NCBI RefSeq assembly: GCF_001540865.1
Contig: NC_033631.1
Span: 10,931,884-10,995,883 of the forward strand
Origin: Ananas comosus
Lineage: Eukaryota; Streptophyta; Magnoliopsida; Poales; Bromeliaceae
Direction of reading: 5' to 3'
Length of the DNA: 64,000 bases
A program made the position numbers and the translations under genes. Below are positions 11,313 to 21,735 of this stretch, in pieces (the first letter of the stretch is position 1; every line of letters starts with the position of its first letter). The notes under the pieces are model-generated. The model was not told the DNA's origin and ran no database searches. It worked only from the letters and a program-made list of their open reading frames with translations.

Positions 11313-12049
11313 ATGAGAGAGAGGGAGAGAGATAACAATTAAGGAGTGTGAAGTGTGTGGCGATAACAATTAATAGAGCACGGGAAGGGGATAAAATTGT
11401 GAGCAAATTAATTAAGATTTAATAAGGGAGGCGTGGAATCTACGCTCTGTTCGTTATTCTTTGTGATGGGATTGCAGAACATACATGCAGGGACAGAGAG
11501 ATTGTAAAAATCAAGGAAACGGAAAATTATAAAAAAAAGAAGAAGGAAAGGGAGAGAGGAGGGAGAGAAAAAGAATAAATATTAGTGTACCCATCAAATG
11601 AAAAATATCTTAATTTATAACTAATTAATACCTACATAATAAAATTAAAAAATTAATACGTAATTAATAATAAAATCAAGAGGATGGATCCAAATTGGTG
11701 GAGCTCTCGCCCTAATCAATCCCGAATGGGGATGTAAATCGTAGTCAATAATATAGATTTTGATCGGTCAAAAAGTAAAATAAAAAATAAAAATATTTTT
11801 CTTATTTTATCCATTTTGATTCATTAAATATTAACTCTAATTCCCATATGCTATAAATAGAGCGAGAAATATCTCTATGTTGACACGTATTTTATTTATA
11901 TTTATACTGCACCTGATGTATTATAGATCCTATTACAATTTTTACAAGACTTGAGAGAGAAAGGGTCGTAGGATGACACGTGGGGCCGGCAAGATATGTG
12001 GAGACGGCACTGTTAATGGTTTAAAAAAAAGGAAGGGGCTGCAGCTGTT

Positions 12050-12140
12050 CGTTTACCCACGCTATAAATTGGGAAGGGATTTCGGACGCGGATCTGTTAC
12101 CAAAATAAATCTCGCCGCCCCAGGTAGATCCAGCCAGTGG
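12050..12140 (+). promoter_or_regulatory. Orphan plus-strand TATA box with possible leader exon and splice donor
   Basis: CACGCTATAAATTGGG near 12059 is a good plant TATA box. It is followed about 60 bp later by a GC-richer leader and CCCCAG|GTAGAT near 12123, a plausible donor. No plus-strand coding exon follows before the TBL array. It could be the relic of a displaced gene or chance. Confidence 0.25.
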
Positions 12141-12569
12141 TTGTGAGAACCTTCGAAAATTAATCGATCTAGCAAATTGCACAGATGACCAATTCACAGA
12201 GATTTAGGCCAGACCATGTTGGAATGCATAAATATTTCAATAAAATTGAATAGATTTCTAGTCGCCGACTCAGCCAAATGAACAACTCACGGAGAGTTAG
12301 ATCATGTCTAGATGTATGAACATCTGGGTAGACATTTTTTCTGATTTATTCGATAAATATGTAATATTTGAAAGATAAGCAGTATGATCAAATATCTAGA
12401 ATTAATATTATATTTATTTTTAAAATTATTTTTTTCAGAATAAGATAAATTATTTTACTATAAGATTTTTCACAAGTATGAATTCTCCTTAAAATGGATA
12501 TATATATATATATATATTGTAAATATATTGACATAAATAATATATGAATGTTTTTGAATTACTTCATGT

Positions 12570-12702
12570 CTTTGGAGGTTGGTACTTGAGACCCAAGTTC
12601 GAATCCTAGTTGATTCACATTTCTAGTTAAGTTTATTTCTAAATGAAATAAACGAAGCGGGTAGCGAGCTACCTATCTCTCTCATAAAAAAAAAAAAAAA
12701 AT
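12570..12702 (+). mobile_element. tRNA-derived SINE
   Basis: It reads GGTTGGTACTTGAGACCCAA, then the Pol III box-B-like GTTCGAATCC, then the body TGATTCACATTTCTAG ... AAATAAACGAAGCGGGTAGC, and ends with CTCTCATA plus poly-A. Other copies lie at 40050, 43188, 43434, 43654, 47769 and 47976. The tip GGTAGC(N)2GCTACC can form a hairpin just before the A tail. Confidence 0.75.
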
Positions 12703-14049
12703 CTTTATAAAATAGCGATTGTCACATTATATCACTATATTTTCATGACGATTAGCTATTACTCGATCTATAAATTAAAACAACATTATTTGCAGAAGTT
12801 CCAGCGCGACGTCTAAGCTGGGTTTTTGTCTCAGGTCAAGAAGTCAACTATTTGTGCATGCACCCGAGTCTTAATTAAAGAATCCACTTCAAAGCTTATG
12901 TGAATGCCAAAGTGATTTTTAAATGAGAACAAGGGGCTCTAGTGTTGCATAGATTAAGGTGACAACTCAGTAGTAATGTAAACCAAGTCAACGGCTTGTA
13001 ATTAAGTGCATAGTTTCATAAACAAGTGAAACACAATGAACACTTAATTAGTATTATCCAAATTAACCTGCACAAGTTGGCCTGAAACTTAAGATTAATG
13101 TACCTTTCATAGTTGATATACAATTGCATAATTACGTGATTAATGTTTATTGGATTCTACCGTGAGATCGATCTATGACCACATTATGTTAATGTTCAAC
13201 AAGTTGCAAATATATTTTGATTACAAGCTAGTCTCAGTGATTATGTTTAAAATAATAAATGATCTCTATGACCACATTATTTTCCCCTTGTTATAGTTTG
13301 TGTTAGGGCAACTATATATTCATCTAATTAACTATTTGTTGGATTCCACTTCGGAACAAAATGAGTCGAAAAATTGAAACATATATATGGAGTATAAGTA
13401 TAGTAAGTTTTTGCTAACCAATTTCAAATGGAAATATATATAAACAGTTTTTCAAGCAATATGTTAAGGATCTCTACCTTATCCTTTTTTCAAAAGATTA
13501 CGAACAACAGTGGATGAGATATTTATTTACAGTATGTCTCTGGGTCTTTCTCTGCTTCTGATTTCATGGGCTATGACACTAAATTCTAAACTAATCTCGA
13601 ATTTATAAACTAAAATATCTCACGTACACTACAAAAAAATCTCAATATAATGACGCTTTTAGATGACGCGTAGAAAAAGCATTCCTAAGCTTCTTTACAA
13701 TATACCAAATGCCAATGCTTCAAAAAGTGTTATCATATGAATTCTCTATTGTGTCAAACTAATTTATTAAATAATAAATTTTATTATTATTTTTAAATTT
13801 CTGATGCGTTAAAATGTCAAAATATATTTTATCGATATTTGGTATAAATAAAGCATTGGTACATATACGACGACTCTCCATTTGTTGATGATTAAATTGA
13901 TAATTTTAAATATGACGCTAGACTATGTTGAGACACTTTTAAATATCATTAAATATATAAAAAGATGTCCTTAAATGTTAATTTTCTTATAGTGGTAGTG
14001 AATTTACAACATATTTTTTTGTAGTGGTAGCGAATTTACAACATTTGCA

Positions 14050-14251
14050 GGTTGTCATGTATTTTTTTTTAATTAGATTTCTCATATTTAGCAAATCAAA
14101 GTAATTTTACACTCGTGCCAAAAATTGATAGTGTATACTGTGTGGGCTTTTTTNGGTTGTCATGTATTTTTTTTTAATTAGATTTCTCATATTTAGCAAA
14201 TCAAAGTAATTTTACACTCGTGCCAAAAATTGATAGTGTATACTGTGTGTG
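14050..14251. repeat. Direct duplication of about 97 bp across a single N (likely assembly artefact)
   Basis: 14050-14146 is repeated exactly from 14155, with one N at 14154 between them. Two overlapping contig ends joined without merging would give this pattern. Confidence 0.8.
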
Positions 14252-14260
14252 CCTTGTTTG

Positions 14261-15289
14261 TACGGGTGTAATGTGGGCCATACCGAGCGTGCGCGGCCCA
14301 TATTTTTCGGGCTGAAACGGGCTAGTGGTTGTTGATACGGCCCGACCCGGTTTCAATTTCGGGCCGTGCCGGGCCGGGCCCGAGATGCCTATCCTCTGGC
14401 CCGGCACGGCCCTTTGGCCTAGAAGGCACGGACCGTGCCGGGCCGGGCCTTCGGGCCACCTCTAGGGCGCGGATGATCGTTGTCTCCGTCGAGTACCGCC
14501 GTGCCCCGGAGCACCCGCTCCCCGCGGCCTACGACGACGCGTGGGCCACGTTGCGCTGTGCCGCGGCGCGCGTCGACCGGTGGCTCGCCGAGCGCGGCAA
14601 CCTCGCGCGCGTCTTCCTCGGCGGGGACAGCGCCGGGGCGAACATCGCCCACAACGTCGCCATGAGGGTCGCCACCGAGGGTTTAGGGGTCAAGATCGAG
14701 GGCTCGATCCTGATCCACCCGGTTCTGGGGGGAGAAAGAGATCGGGGTGGAGGAGGCGGAGAGGAGGAGGGGGAAGATGAAGGCGTTTTGGGAGGTGGTG
14801 AGCCCTGGGACGGAGGTGGCGAAGGATCCGAGGTTGAATCCCATGGCGGATGGGAAAGAGGAGAGGTTGAGGACGCTCGAGTGCGAGAGGGTGATGGTGG
14901 CGGTGGAGGAGAAGGACGCGTTGAGGGAGAGAGGGAGGGAGTATTACGAGGGGTTGAAGCGGAGTGGGCTTGAGGGGAGAGTGGAGCTGTTGGAGTCGGA
15001 GAGGGAGGAACATGTTTTCCCTCCTCCCCAGTAGCTTAGGCCCTTGGGCCTTAGGAGTCTGGGCCGTGTTGGCCCGGCTGGCACGGTCCAAACGAGCCAT
15101 GCTGTGCCGGGCCGCCTGTCTCCCCTCAGCCCAACATGGTCTATGCCCGTTTCGGGCTGTGTCGTGCCGGGCCGTCAAGCCACAGAGGAGAGGCCCAGCA
15201 CAGCACGGAGGTTCGGACCGGGCCGGCCCGGCACGAGGCCGTGTCGGGCCGGCTGGCCCACGTGCCGCCCGGCCCGTTTTACACCCCTA
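14261..15289. mobile_element. Non-autonomous hAT-like element carrying a carboxylesterase fragment
   Basis: 1029 bp with inverted ends: TACGGGTGTAATGTGGGCC on the left and GGCCCGTTTTACACCCCTA on the right. The flanks are CTTGTTTG (14253-14260) and CTTGTATG (15290-15297), a 7/8 match and so an 8-bp target duplication typical of hAT transposons. Subterminal regions are packed with GGGCCGGGCC and CCGTGCCGGGC motifs on both sides. Between them lies protein-coding sequence of host origin (see 14470-15034). No transposase. Confidence 0.75.
14470..15034 (+). pseudogene. Captured fragment of a plant carboxylesterase (CXE/GID1-like hydrolase), frameshifted
   Basis: Alpha/beta-hydrolase of the plant carboxylesterase family. 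The first frame gives IVVSVEYRRAPEHPLPAAYD, then WATLRC, and the nucleophile elbow FLGGDSAGANIAHNVA (Gly-Asp-Ser-Ala-Gly) followed by GSILIHPVLGG. A G-run at about 14727-14732 shifts the frame. The second frame continues with KMKAFWEVVSPG, DPRLNPMADG, LECERVMVAVEEKDALRERG and REEHVF, matching the region with the catalytic Asp and His. The N-terminal part with the oxyanion HGGGF motif and the last residues are absent. GC content is far above the surroundings. It sits inside a hAT-like element, so it is best read as a captured, dead gene piece. Plant CXE genes are often intronless, so genomic and cDNA capture cannot be told apart. Confidence 0.8.
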
Positions 15290-15660
15290 CTTGTATGATA
15301 GTTGAACAGAATTCATAAATAAGTTGAATAAAACAGAATAAAATACAAGTGTAGAGAAAAGAGTATATATATTGTGCTCTTAGGATCATTGAAATTTATA
15401 AGACATATCGAATATAGTACTTTCATAGGCACAATAATCTAATTTTACACTACCGTATTTAACCAAGTATAGTAAAAGGGCATTAGTAGAAATATATATA
15501 ATTTATAGAAATTAGATTTCTGATTATGTTGAAATAATAAAAAATGCTACATACACGACCCAAACTTGCCCTAGTTTCAACCAAAGGCTAAGCAACGGTC
15601 ATTACAATTTTGACATGATCCATAATCCAACATATTCTTCATCCATCTTTCAAATTAAAT

Positions 15661-18107
15661 TCAAGACGAATACCTCATATCGCCTTCGGTTAACGCCATT
15701 TTCATAACAATATAATTCCAAGCATCAACCGGCCCCGGTAAGCACCAATGTAAGCAATCATTTTGAGTCTTCTTACTCAAATCTGGATGAAACCGCCGAT
15801 ATGGCCCCGGGTGTCCATCAGGCCTTAAAAGAGAAAGATGGTAAATGTCCAAAAGCCGAATCCGCGTCCTGTTCCGCATCCCGACCGCCACCGCCTTCTC
15901 GAACTCCTCGATTTCGACCCCTCGCATTTTACGGTCCACATCATCTCCACTAAACTCGCCCTCTCTGTAAGGTTTAGTCCTATTACAAACCCCTCCACTG
16001 TACCATTCCCCGAACTCAAAGTGGTCCGGAGTCCAAGTCCTAAAGAGAACAATTGGCTTGTGATCCGAGCTAAGGATGAAGCGAAAAGCCAATTGTAGGG
16101 CTTTTCGGTACAAGAAGTCGCTACCGATTTCAGGCAAGTTCGGTAAGTTCGTTCTGCGACAGTAATGGCAACCGATAGCTGTATCATTCTCGAAGAATAC
16201 AGCTGTTTTGAAGAACCAATGGCCACCGGCAATTACTACGTAGTCGTGGTCGTTGTATTGGCTCGCCCATGCACTGTCAAGGACGTCGAGATGGATACTG
16301 ATGTTATAGACTTTGTCGCTCGCTTTGAGTAGAAAAGGAGTCCAAATTGCTGCGAGTGTGAAGTTGTGTGAGGGGAAGTGCCATCTACTAGTTTTGTATG
16401 TTTCATCCTGAGTAACTTCTTCGCCCTGGCGACCAAAATGTACGTAATTTCACATGATTTGGATACTAGGCCTAACCTAAAGATTCAAGTCGAAATAGCA
16501 TGTACCTTAGAGAGGAGGCAAAGCAAGGAGGCTAATTGATTGGTAAGGATCGAATCGCCGATGAATACCCACGATTTATTTCGCATCGAATTTAAGAACT
16601 TCTTCGCATTAGATAGAGGTAATTCGCAACCGTATGGTTTCCACCTCCAGTAAAGATACTCTCTATCGGGTCGCCCGTTTGTCATACAATCTTGAGAGGC
16701 ATAAATGAATTTGCAACTTGCTTTCGTGTAAGCTGGTCCCGCAGGGTTTGCAATCCACCTGCCTTTGAAAAGATTGCATTGTTCTGCATCACATTTCAGA
16801 CAAAGTTAATTTGTTGGATTAAAAGAAAGAGAGTCGACATGGTTATGCGGCGCGAGTGTAATATTCAATGACTATGCAAAAAAACACAATATATAATATA
16901 TAATGAGAAGCGTGTAGAAGTCACAATAAGCTCTTCTCACTAGAAAGTACAATTACCAACTATTCTAGATAGACGAATGCTTCAATACACTATAAATATT
17001 AAAATCTAATTCTTAATTAGAAAAAAGTATAATTGGATTTTACATGAAGTAACTTGTTTAACAGGTTACCGATTCGAATTAGTTAATATGATAATATTAA
17101 AAAAAAAAATAGTAGTATATACCGAATTTGTCACCATCCTATAAATATTAAATATCTTATTTACTTTGGTAACTTACCAAATTATATAATACCCAATTTG
17201 TTAAATATCCAGCTCAAAAAAATATTAAATTTAATTTTTGAAGTTGGTATTGTAATATAAAATTTTAAATTTGAAATTTATATTAAACTTTTAAATTTGA
17301 ATCTGAATTGAACTTTTAATCTTAAAGACAAATTTTAATTTTTTGATTTAAATTGAAATTTTGAATTGGAATTGAAAGTTTTATTTTAAATTTGTGTTTT
17401 ACATTTAAAAAAATTGAATTTGATTTATAATTAAGTTTTAAATGTTGTTTAGGATTTAAATTTATAATTTGGTTGTAATTTGAAATTCAATTATTGTTGT
17501 AGGCATTTGAAAATGTTACAGTATTCTTAGTTGGATAAAACTGGTTTTGTAGACCAAAATATTTTGCAAAGACCAAAATACCCTTTAAATTGGTATCTAG
17601 TGAATAATACTTATGTTTCAATAGTAGGTCACCTCTAGATTCATATTAAATCTAACCATCTATTAAGAAAAATAAATGGTCAAGATTTATATGGTGTATT
17701 GAAGTATTACTTAGATAGATAACGATCGCTGATCAGAGAAAATAATTAGTTTTCTTATGTACGAAATCTTGCTAATTTCGGTACGACTTATCCGCGCCAT
17801 TACTGGGCCAATTTTGTTAAATATAGTCTTTGCTCTTTTTTTTTTTTTTTGGTATAAAAAACATATTGGGTTGGAGTCGCAGTTGAAAGAATTTTACACT
17901 GCCAGGTTCAAAAGAAGAAAAAGGAAATAAAGAAAACTGTGATACTGCAGCACCTCTCGGTAGTTTTCCAGTTGTGGCATCCACCAACTTCGCATCCTCC
18001 GCCGCGAAAGCAACGACAGGCAAGTGGAGGCCGAGGGCGCAGGCGACAAAGACGGTAGAGCACAAAACCATGGCGACGGCACAGCCGAGCTCCGCCTTAG
18101 CCATCAT
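15661..18107 (-). CDS. Trichome birefringence-like protein, TBL array copy 1
   Basis: PMR5N/PC-esterase (TBL) family, Golgi-anchored enzymes that O-acetylate cell-wall polysaccharides; motifs fit the TBL19/20-type clade. Exons: 17954-18107, 16506-16783, 15661-16425 (1197 nt, 398 residues, usual length). Exon 1 encodes a short N-terminus with one hydrophobic anchor (MVLCSTVFVACALGLHLPVV). Exon 2 has the PMR5N cysteines (QCNLFKGRW, CMTNGRPD, YWRWKPYGC) and the catalytic block FIGDSI. Exon 3 has GGHWF, LLRPDGHPG and the second catalytic block DCLHWCLPG (Asp-x-x-His). The array-wide 'ILRNQ' after GDS is 'ILTNQ' here. Two adjacent ATGs (18107, 18104) could start it. Exon 3 shares a 9-bp (NLP) insertion with copy 2, while its C-terminal half matches copy 5. 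Confidence 0.85.
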
Positions 18108-18179
18108 ACATACACAAAATGAATACAACACGAGAAAGAAGAAGAAGAACCACACCCCTTAATACGACCAAAAAGGTGT

Positions 18180-18310
18180 ATGCATTAAAAGAGATCATAC
18201 AGTGCAAAGTTGATGGAAGGTGCACGATTTGTATAAATACATACTTCTCGGCATGCATGCAATTATTTTTGGCGCATTTCTCAAAAACTAAATTATTTTC
18301 GGGCACATGC
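18180..18310 (-). promoter_or_regulatory. Conserved upstream block of TBL copy 1
   Basis: Sequence just upstream of the ATG (AGAGATCATACA, GCAAAGTTGATGGAAGG, GGCATGCATGCAATTATTTT, AAACTAAATTATTTTCGGGC) recurs upstream of copies 3 (35880-35995), 4 (40505-40640) and 5 (47210-47345). It includes CATGCA (RY-type) motifs. TATTTATACAAA on the minus strand near 18230-18241 could serve as a TATA box. Confidence 0.45.
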
Positions 18311-18348
18311 ATCACATATCATCATGATGATGATACACATTTAATTAT

Positions 18349-18867
18349 GGGGCAATTACTTATATACCTCTGAGAGTTTCTGACATTCTGATATACCCCC
18401 CTTAGAAGGTTAATATTGAAAATATTTTTTTTATGTTCTAACTATTTCAAATATATTTCTAGAGTTAAATTTCGTTAATGAACCGTTAATAATAATTGTT
18501 ATTTGTATGAAATTAATTACTATGTTACTCTTTTAAATATACCTTTCCACCATCACCAACTCTTTTTATTTGCTCTTAAGTTAGGGATACAAAAAGTATT
18601 TTGATTTTTTGTCTTTTCAAATATGCCCCTCTACCATCACTAATATTTCTTATTTGCCCTTAAATTAAGAACAAAAGAGACATTTTGATTTTTTTTAACT
18701 TTAGTAAATATTTAACTCACATTTAACCCAAATTAACTTAACTGTTGGTGACTGTAGCAGTATTTTGGAATATCGAAAGAACATATGAGAGGTATATTGG
18801 AAAGAAAAAAAAAAGGAATAAATGAGATATTTCTGAACTTTTGAGGGATATATAGGCAATTATCCTC
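18349..18867. mobile_element. hAT-like MITE of about 0.5 kb, copy 2, with 8-bp target duplication
   Basis: Starts GGGGCAATTACTTATATACC and ends GGGATATATAGGCAATTATC plus CTC. TTAATTAT occurs directly on both sides (18341-18348 and 18868-18875). Same family as 2692-3200 and 37088-37590. It inserted about 240 bp upstream of the TBL copy 1 start codon. Confidence 0.8.
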
Positions 18868-18984
18868 TTAATTATTGTTGCTTTGGTTTATATAGACTTT
18901 GGCATGTTTGGTTGGTTGGAAAATATTCCAGAACATTTGTTTTAGGGTGTAAAATTTTTTTCCGTATGTTTGGCTTGCAAAAAA

Positions 18985-19530
18985 AATGGTCAATTTGTAT
19001 AAAAAATCTACAAGTTTTGAGCTTTTGTAAAACTGGACCATTTTTTTAAAATTTTGTAGATTCGAGTTGAATTTTTAGAAAACTGGCCAAAATATTCTTA
19101 TTCCTTTCTCTCTCTTTTTTTTCTCGTTCTTTTTGTCCTTCTACGAAGAGAGAGGTGGAGGCAGAGATGGAGGCGACCCGTCTCTCCTCTGCCCCCTACG
19201 CCATCGCCTGCGTTCGTGCACCACCAGCCCTCCTCGCAACCTTGGTGGGGTCGGAGGTGAGAAGGACAGGTAGTGCGCGGACGCGTGCGAGGGTGCTGGA
19301 GGCAGAGGGGAGGCGGGCTGCCTCCGCCCCCGCCTCCGTCTCTCTCTTCTTAGAGGGAAAAGAAAAGAACGAGAGAAAAAAAAAAATGAGAGAGAGAAAG
19401 GAATAAGGGTATTTTGGTCAGTTTTCTAAAAAATCAGTCCGAATCTACAAAATCGAAAAAGACGGTCCAATTTTGTAAATGCTCAAAACTTATACATTTT
19501 TTATGCAAATTGGCCAAAAACATAGATATT
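18985..19530. mobile_element. Foldback element with a GC-rich centre
   Basis: Two AT-rich arms of about 140 bp are inverted copies. The left arm has GGTCAATTTGTATAAAAAA, CTACAAGTTTTGAGC and GTAGATTCGAGT; the right arm has ATCAGTCCGAATCTACAAAA, GCTCAAAACTTATACATTTT and AAATTGGCC. Between them (19150-19360) is a GC-rich stretch with an 83-codon open frame of low-complexity Ala/Arg/Ser composition. The centre may be captured host DNA. The outer limits may be wider (18900 to about 20396), with other AT-rich matter nested in. Confidence 0.6.
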
Positions 19531-19710
19531 TTGAATTTTTTTATATTTCACAAAAAAATTTTCTTTTCGTTTTCTAATTTTTTTTTTCAAGAAACAAAAA
19601 TTTTTATTGCGAATATTTTGAGAATAAAAAAAAAAAATTCTTTTTCTTTACCACCCAACAATCATCTTAACCATCTTCCATCTTCATCTCTATCGTCCTA
19701 TATATAGAGA

Positions 19711-19941
19711 GAGAGTAGAGCTACTATATTATCGGAAGTATAAAGAATCTGCTACTTCCGACTAATACTCCTTTGGTCATTTCTAACCTTTGGATTAATA
19801 CTATTACCCTGTGGGGACTACTCAACTCTAGGAGTACTACTCAACCCTAGAGGGACCGCAACCATCCCAACTATACAATTCTTGATCAAAAGGTCAAAAA
19901 GTCGGAAGCATTAACGCCTCTATACATTTGATAGTATTGTA

Positions 19942-20024
<83 letters not shown>

Positions 20025-20035
20025 TTATTTTCATC
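19711..20035. mobile_element. Short-class hairpin-tipped MITE followed by CT/TA microsatellites
   Basis: 19711-19955: GAGCTACTATATTATCGGAA on the left and TTTGATAGTATTGTAGCTC on the right, with a GAAGTATAAAG / CTACTTCCGAC arm. The interior has CTCAACCCTAGAGGGACC. (CT)n and (TA)n follow to about 20017. The right hairpin has decayed. Confidence 0.6.
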
Positions 20036-21094
20036 TTCTATCTGTCAGGTCAATCATTTCTATCTCCCTTATAAAACTATTTTATCTATACCAAAATATA
20101 CTTAAAATTATTTTTATTTATTATTTATTATTTATTATTACGTTAAATTTAAAAGGTCGGTAATCTCACCCTTTTTATAAAAATTTTTTATACACCAAAA
20201 TTATCTACTAATCAAACAAGTGAAATAAAAATAAATTTTTTTAAAAAATTTTTATCTTTTCACCATCCGACGACGATGCATGGAAAACTTATTATTTTTC
20301 CGTCCAATCAAACAATAGAAACCAAAAAAGAAATTCAAAATTTTTTTTCTCCGAAAATAATTTTCTACTATTTTTCAAAAAACCAAACAGACCCTTATGC
20401 ATCAACAGAAAAAGTTGTACCTTCAAAAATTAGTTATTAATTATTTAGTAACTAGATTTTGTTGAGTACAATTACACATATAGCTGGACAGCTGAAATTT
20501 GGTTTGCATTTAATTTTAGCGATTGTTCTACATTTGGGCTCACTTGAGACAACATAAATAAAATTATATTATAACTTTTCATAGAGAAAGTATCCTGAAC
20601 CCATGGTACGTATAGTGCGGAGAGATTTTGTTCCGAGAAATAATTATTAGCTATTTATTATTAACTAACATAGGTCCAACTGTATGTACCATGATAATAA
20701 AAGTTCAGGAAATTAGTAGTTGAGTTTGATGAGCCAATAAGTTGAGTGCGATTATAGTCTATAATATCTAACAGTAAGAGATTCAACAATATACCTAAGT
20801 TCAGATTGGTTGAGTGAAGTCCAAGTCCGTAAATGCTATGATTGAGCGCTTAAATGTAATGAATATATTTTTACTATCAGTACGTGCTTTTGAAATAGTT
20901 GATTAGTACTAACGATTCGCTAGTAATGTCAGAAACAGTGGTGCAGATGAAATTCCTAAAAGCTGCAATAAACAGTGCAGGTAAGCGGGTTCGATTTTTA
21001 TAAGCTGTATTAAATGTTGCAGCTGAGCTCCATTAAAAGGTGTAGATGTTGGGGTTGCTTTTGGAACAGTTAATTAGCACTTACATCTACAATA
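20036..21094. other. AT-rich spacer of the TBL array
   Basis: No gene seen. The part from about 20400 on (AATTAGTTATTAATTATTTAG, AGAAAGTATCCTGAACCCATG) is the copy-1 version of the upstream block found in all array units. Confidence 0.45.
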
Positions 21095-21112
21095 ATTGCA
21101 AAATAATAGGGA

Positions 21113-21341
21113 TAAAAATTTTATGGGCATCATGCCCAAACAATTTGTCTAGGCACGGTGCCCGGATGGGCGCCGCGTGTGTAGCGGCGCCCATCCGCAC
21201 CCTCAAAGAAAAAAAGAAAAATGGTGACCTCAAAGAGAGANAAGGGAGGGTGCGGATTGGCCCCACTGCACACGCGGCGCCCATCCGGGCACCGTGCCCA
21301 AACAAATTGTTTGGGCACGGTGCTCATAAAATTTTGGGAAA
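21113..21341. repeat. GC-rich inverted repeat around a single N
   Basis: The left arm (GCACGGTGCCCGGATGGGCG, GCGGCGCCCATCCGCACCCT) and the right arm (AGGGTGCGGATTGGCCCC, GGCGCCCATCCGGGCACCGT) are inverted copies about 100 bp long, meeting at the N at 21241. It may be a genuine foldback MITE whose loop broke the assembly. Confidence 0.6.
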
Positions 21342-21342
21342 A

Positions 21343-21735
21343 CTTCAAAAACCCCTCATGTGGTTTCACACTTTCTCATTTTAGTATCTTGTGATTTAAA
21401 GTGTATCAAGTTAGTACCTTATTGTTTCTCACTTTATCACTTTAGTACCATGTGGTTTAAAGTGTATCAAGTTAATATCCTGTGGTTTTACACTTTATCA
21501 CTTTAGTACCCTATGGTTTAAAAAACCACAGGGTACTAACTTGATACAAAATTAAAACTACATGGTATTAAAGTGATAAAGTGCAAAACCACATGATACT
21601 AATTAACTTAATAAACTTTAAACCACATGGTACTAAAGTGATAAAGTGAGAAACCACAGAGTACTAACTTGATACAACCACGGAGTACTAAAGTGAAAAA
21701 AAATTGAAACCACAATAGAGGTTTTTGAAGTTTTC
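21343..21735. mobile_element. Palindromic MITE with GGGAAAACTTCAAAAACC ends
   Basis: The ends GGGAAAACTTCAAAAACCCC and GAGGTTTTTGAAGTTTTCCC are perfect inverted partners. The interior is built from repeats of 'ACTTTAGTACC..GTGGTTTAAA' in one direction, then their inverse. No coding capacity. It abuts the inverted repeat ending at 21341. Confidence 0.7.

Larger units (their letters stand above)
11340..13529. other. Intergenic region upstream of the GABA transporter gene
   Basis: Purine-rich and AT-rich DNA forming the transporter promoter side (11313 to about 11700), then unremarkable sequence. A plus-strand promoter-like stretch lies at 11950-12170 and a SINE at 12570-12702. TA repeat at 12499-12517. 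No coding region seen. Confidence 0.5.

Noticed and set aside
12570..12702. Possible tRNA gene (box-B-like GTTCGAATCC)
   Set aside because: No cloverleaf; the same sequence recurs with a poly-A tail, so it is a tRNA-derived SINE.
14690..15178. Minus-strand and alternate frames in the GC-rich hAT element
   Set aside because: Long frames are expected by chance in GC-rich sequence; only the plus-strand carboxylesterase motifs are meaningful.
15838..16098. Plus-strand frames opposite the TBL exons (also near 23706, 30077 and 38685)
   Set aside because: They are antisense shadows that recur only because the sense exons are conserved.
19155..19406. Small gene encoding an Ala/Arg-rich protein
   Set aside because: Low complexity, inside a foldback element, no recognisable domain; kept only as part of that element.
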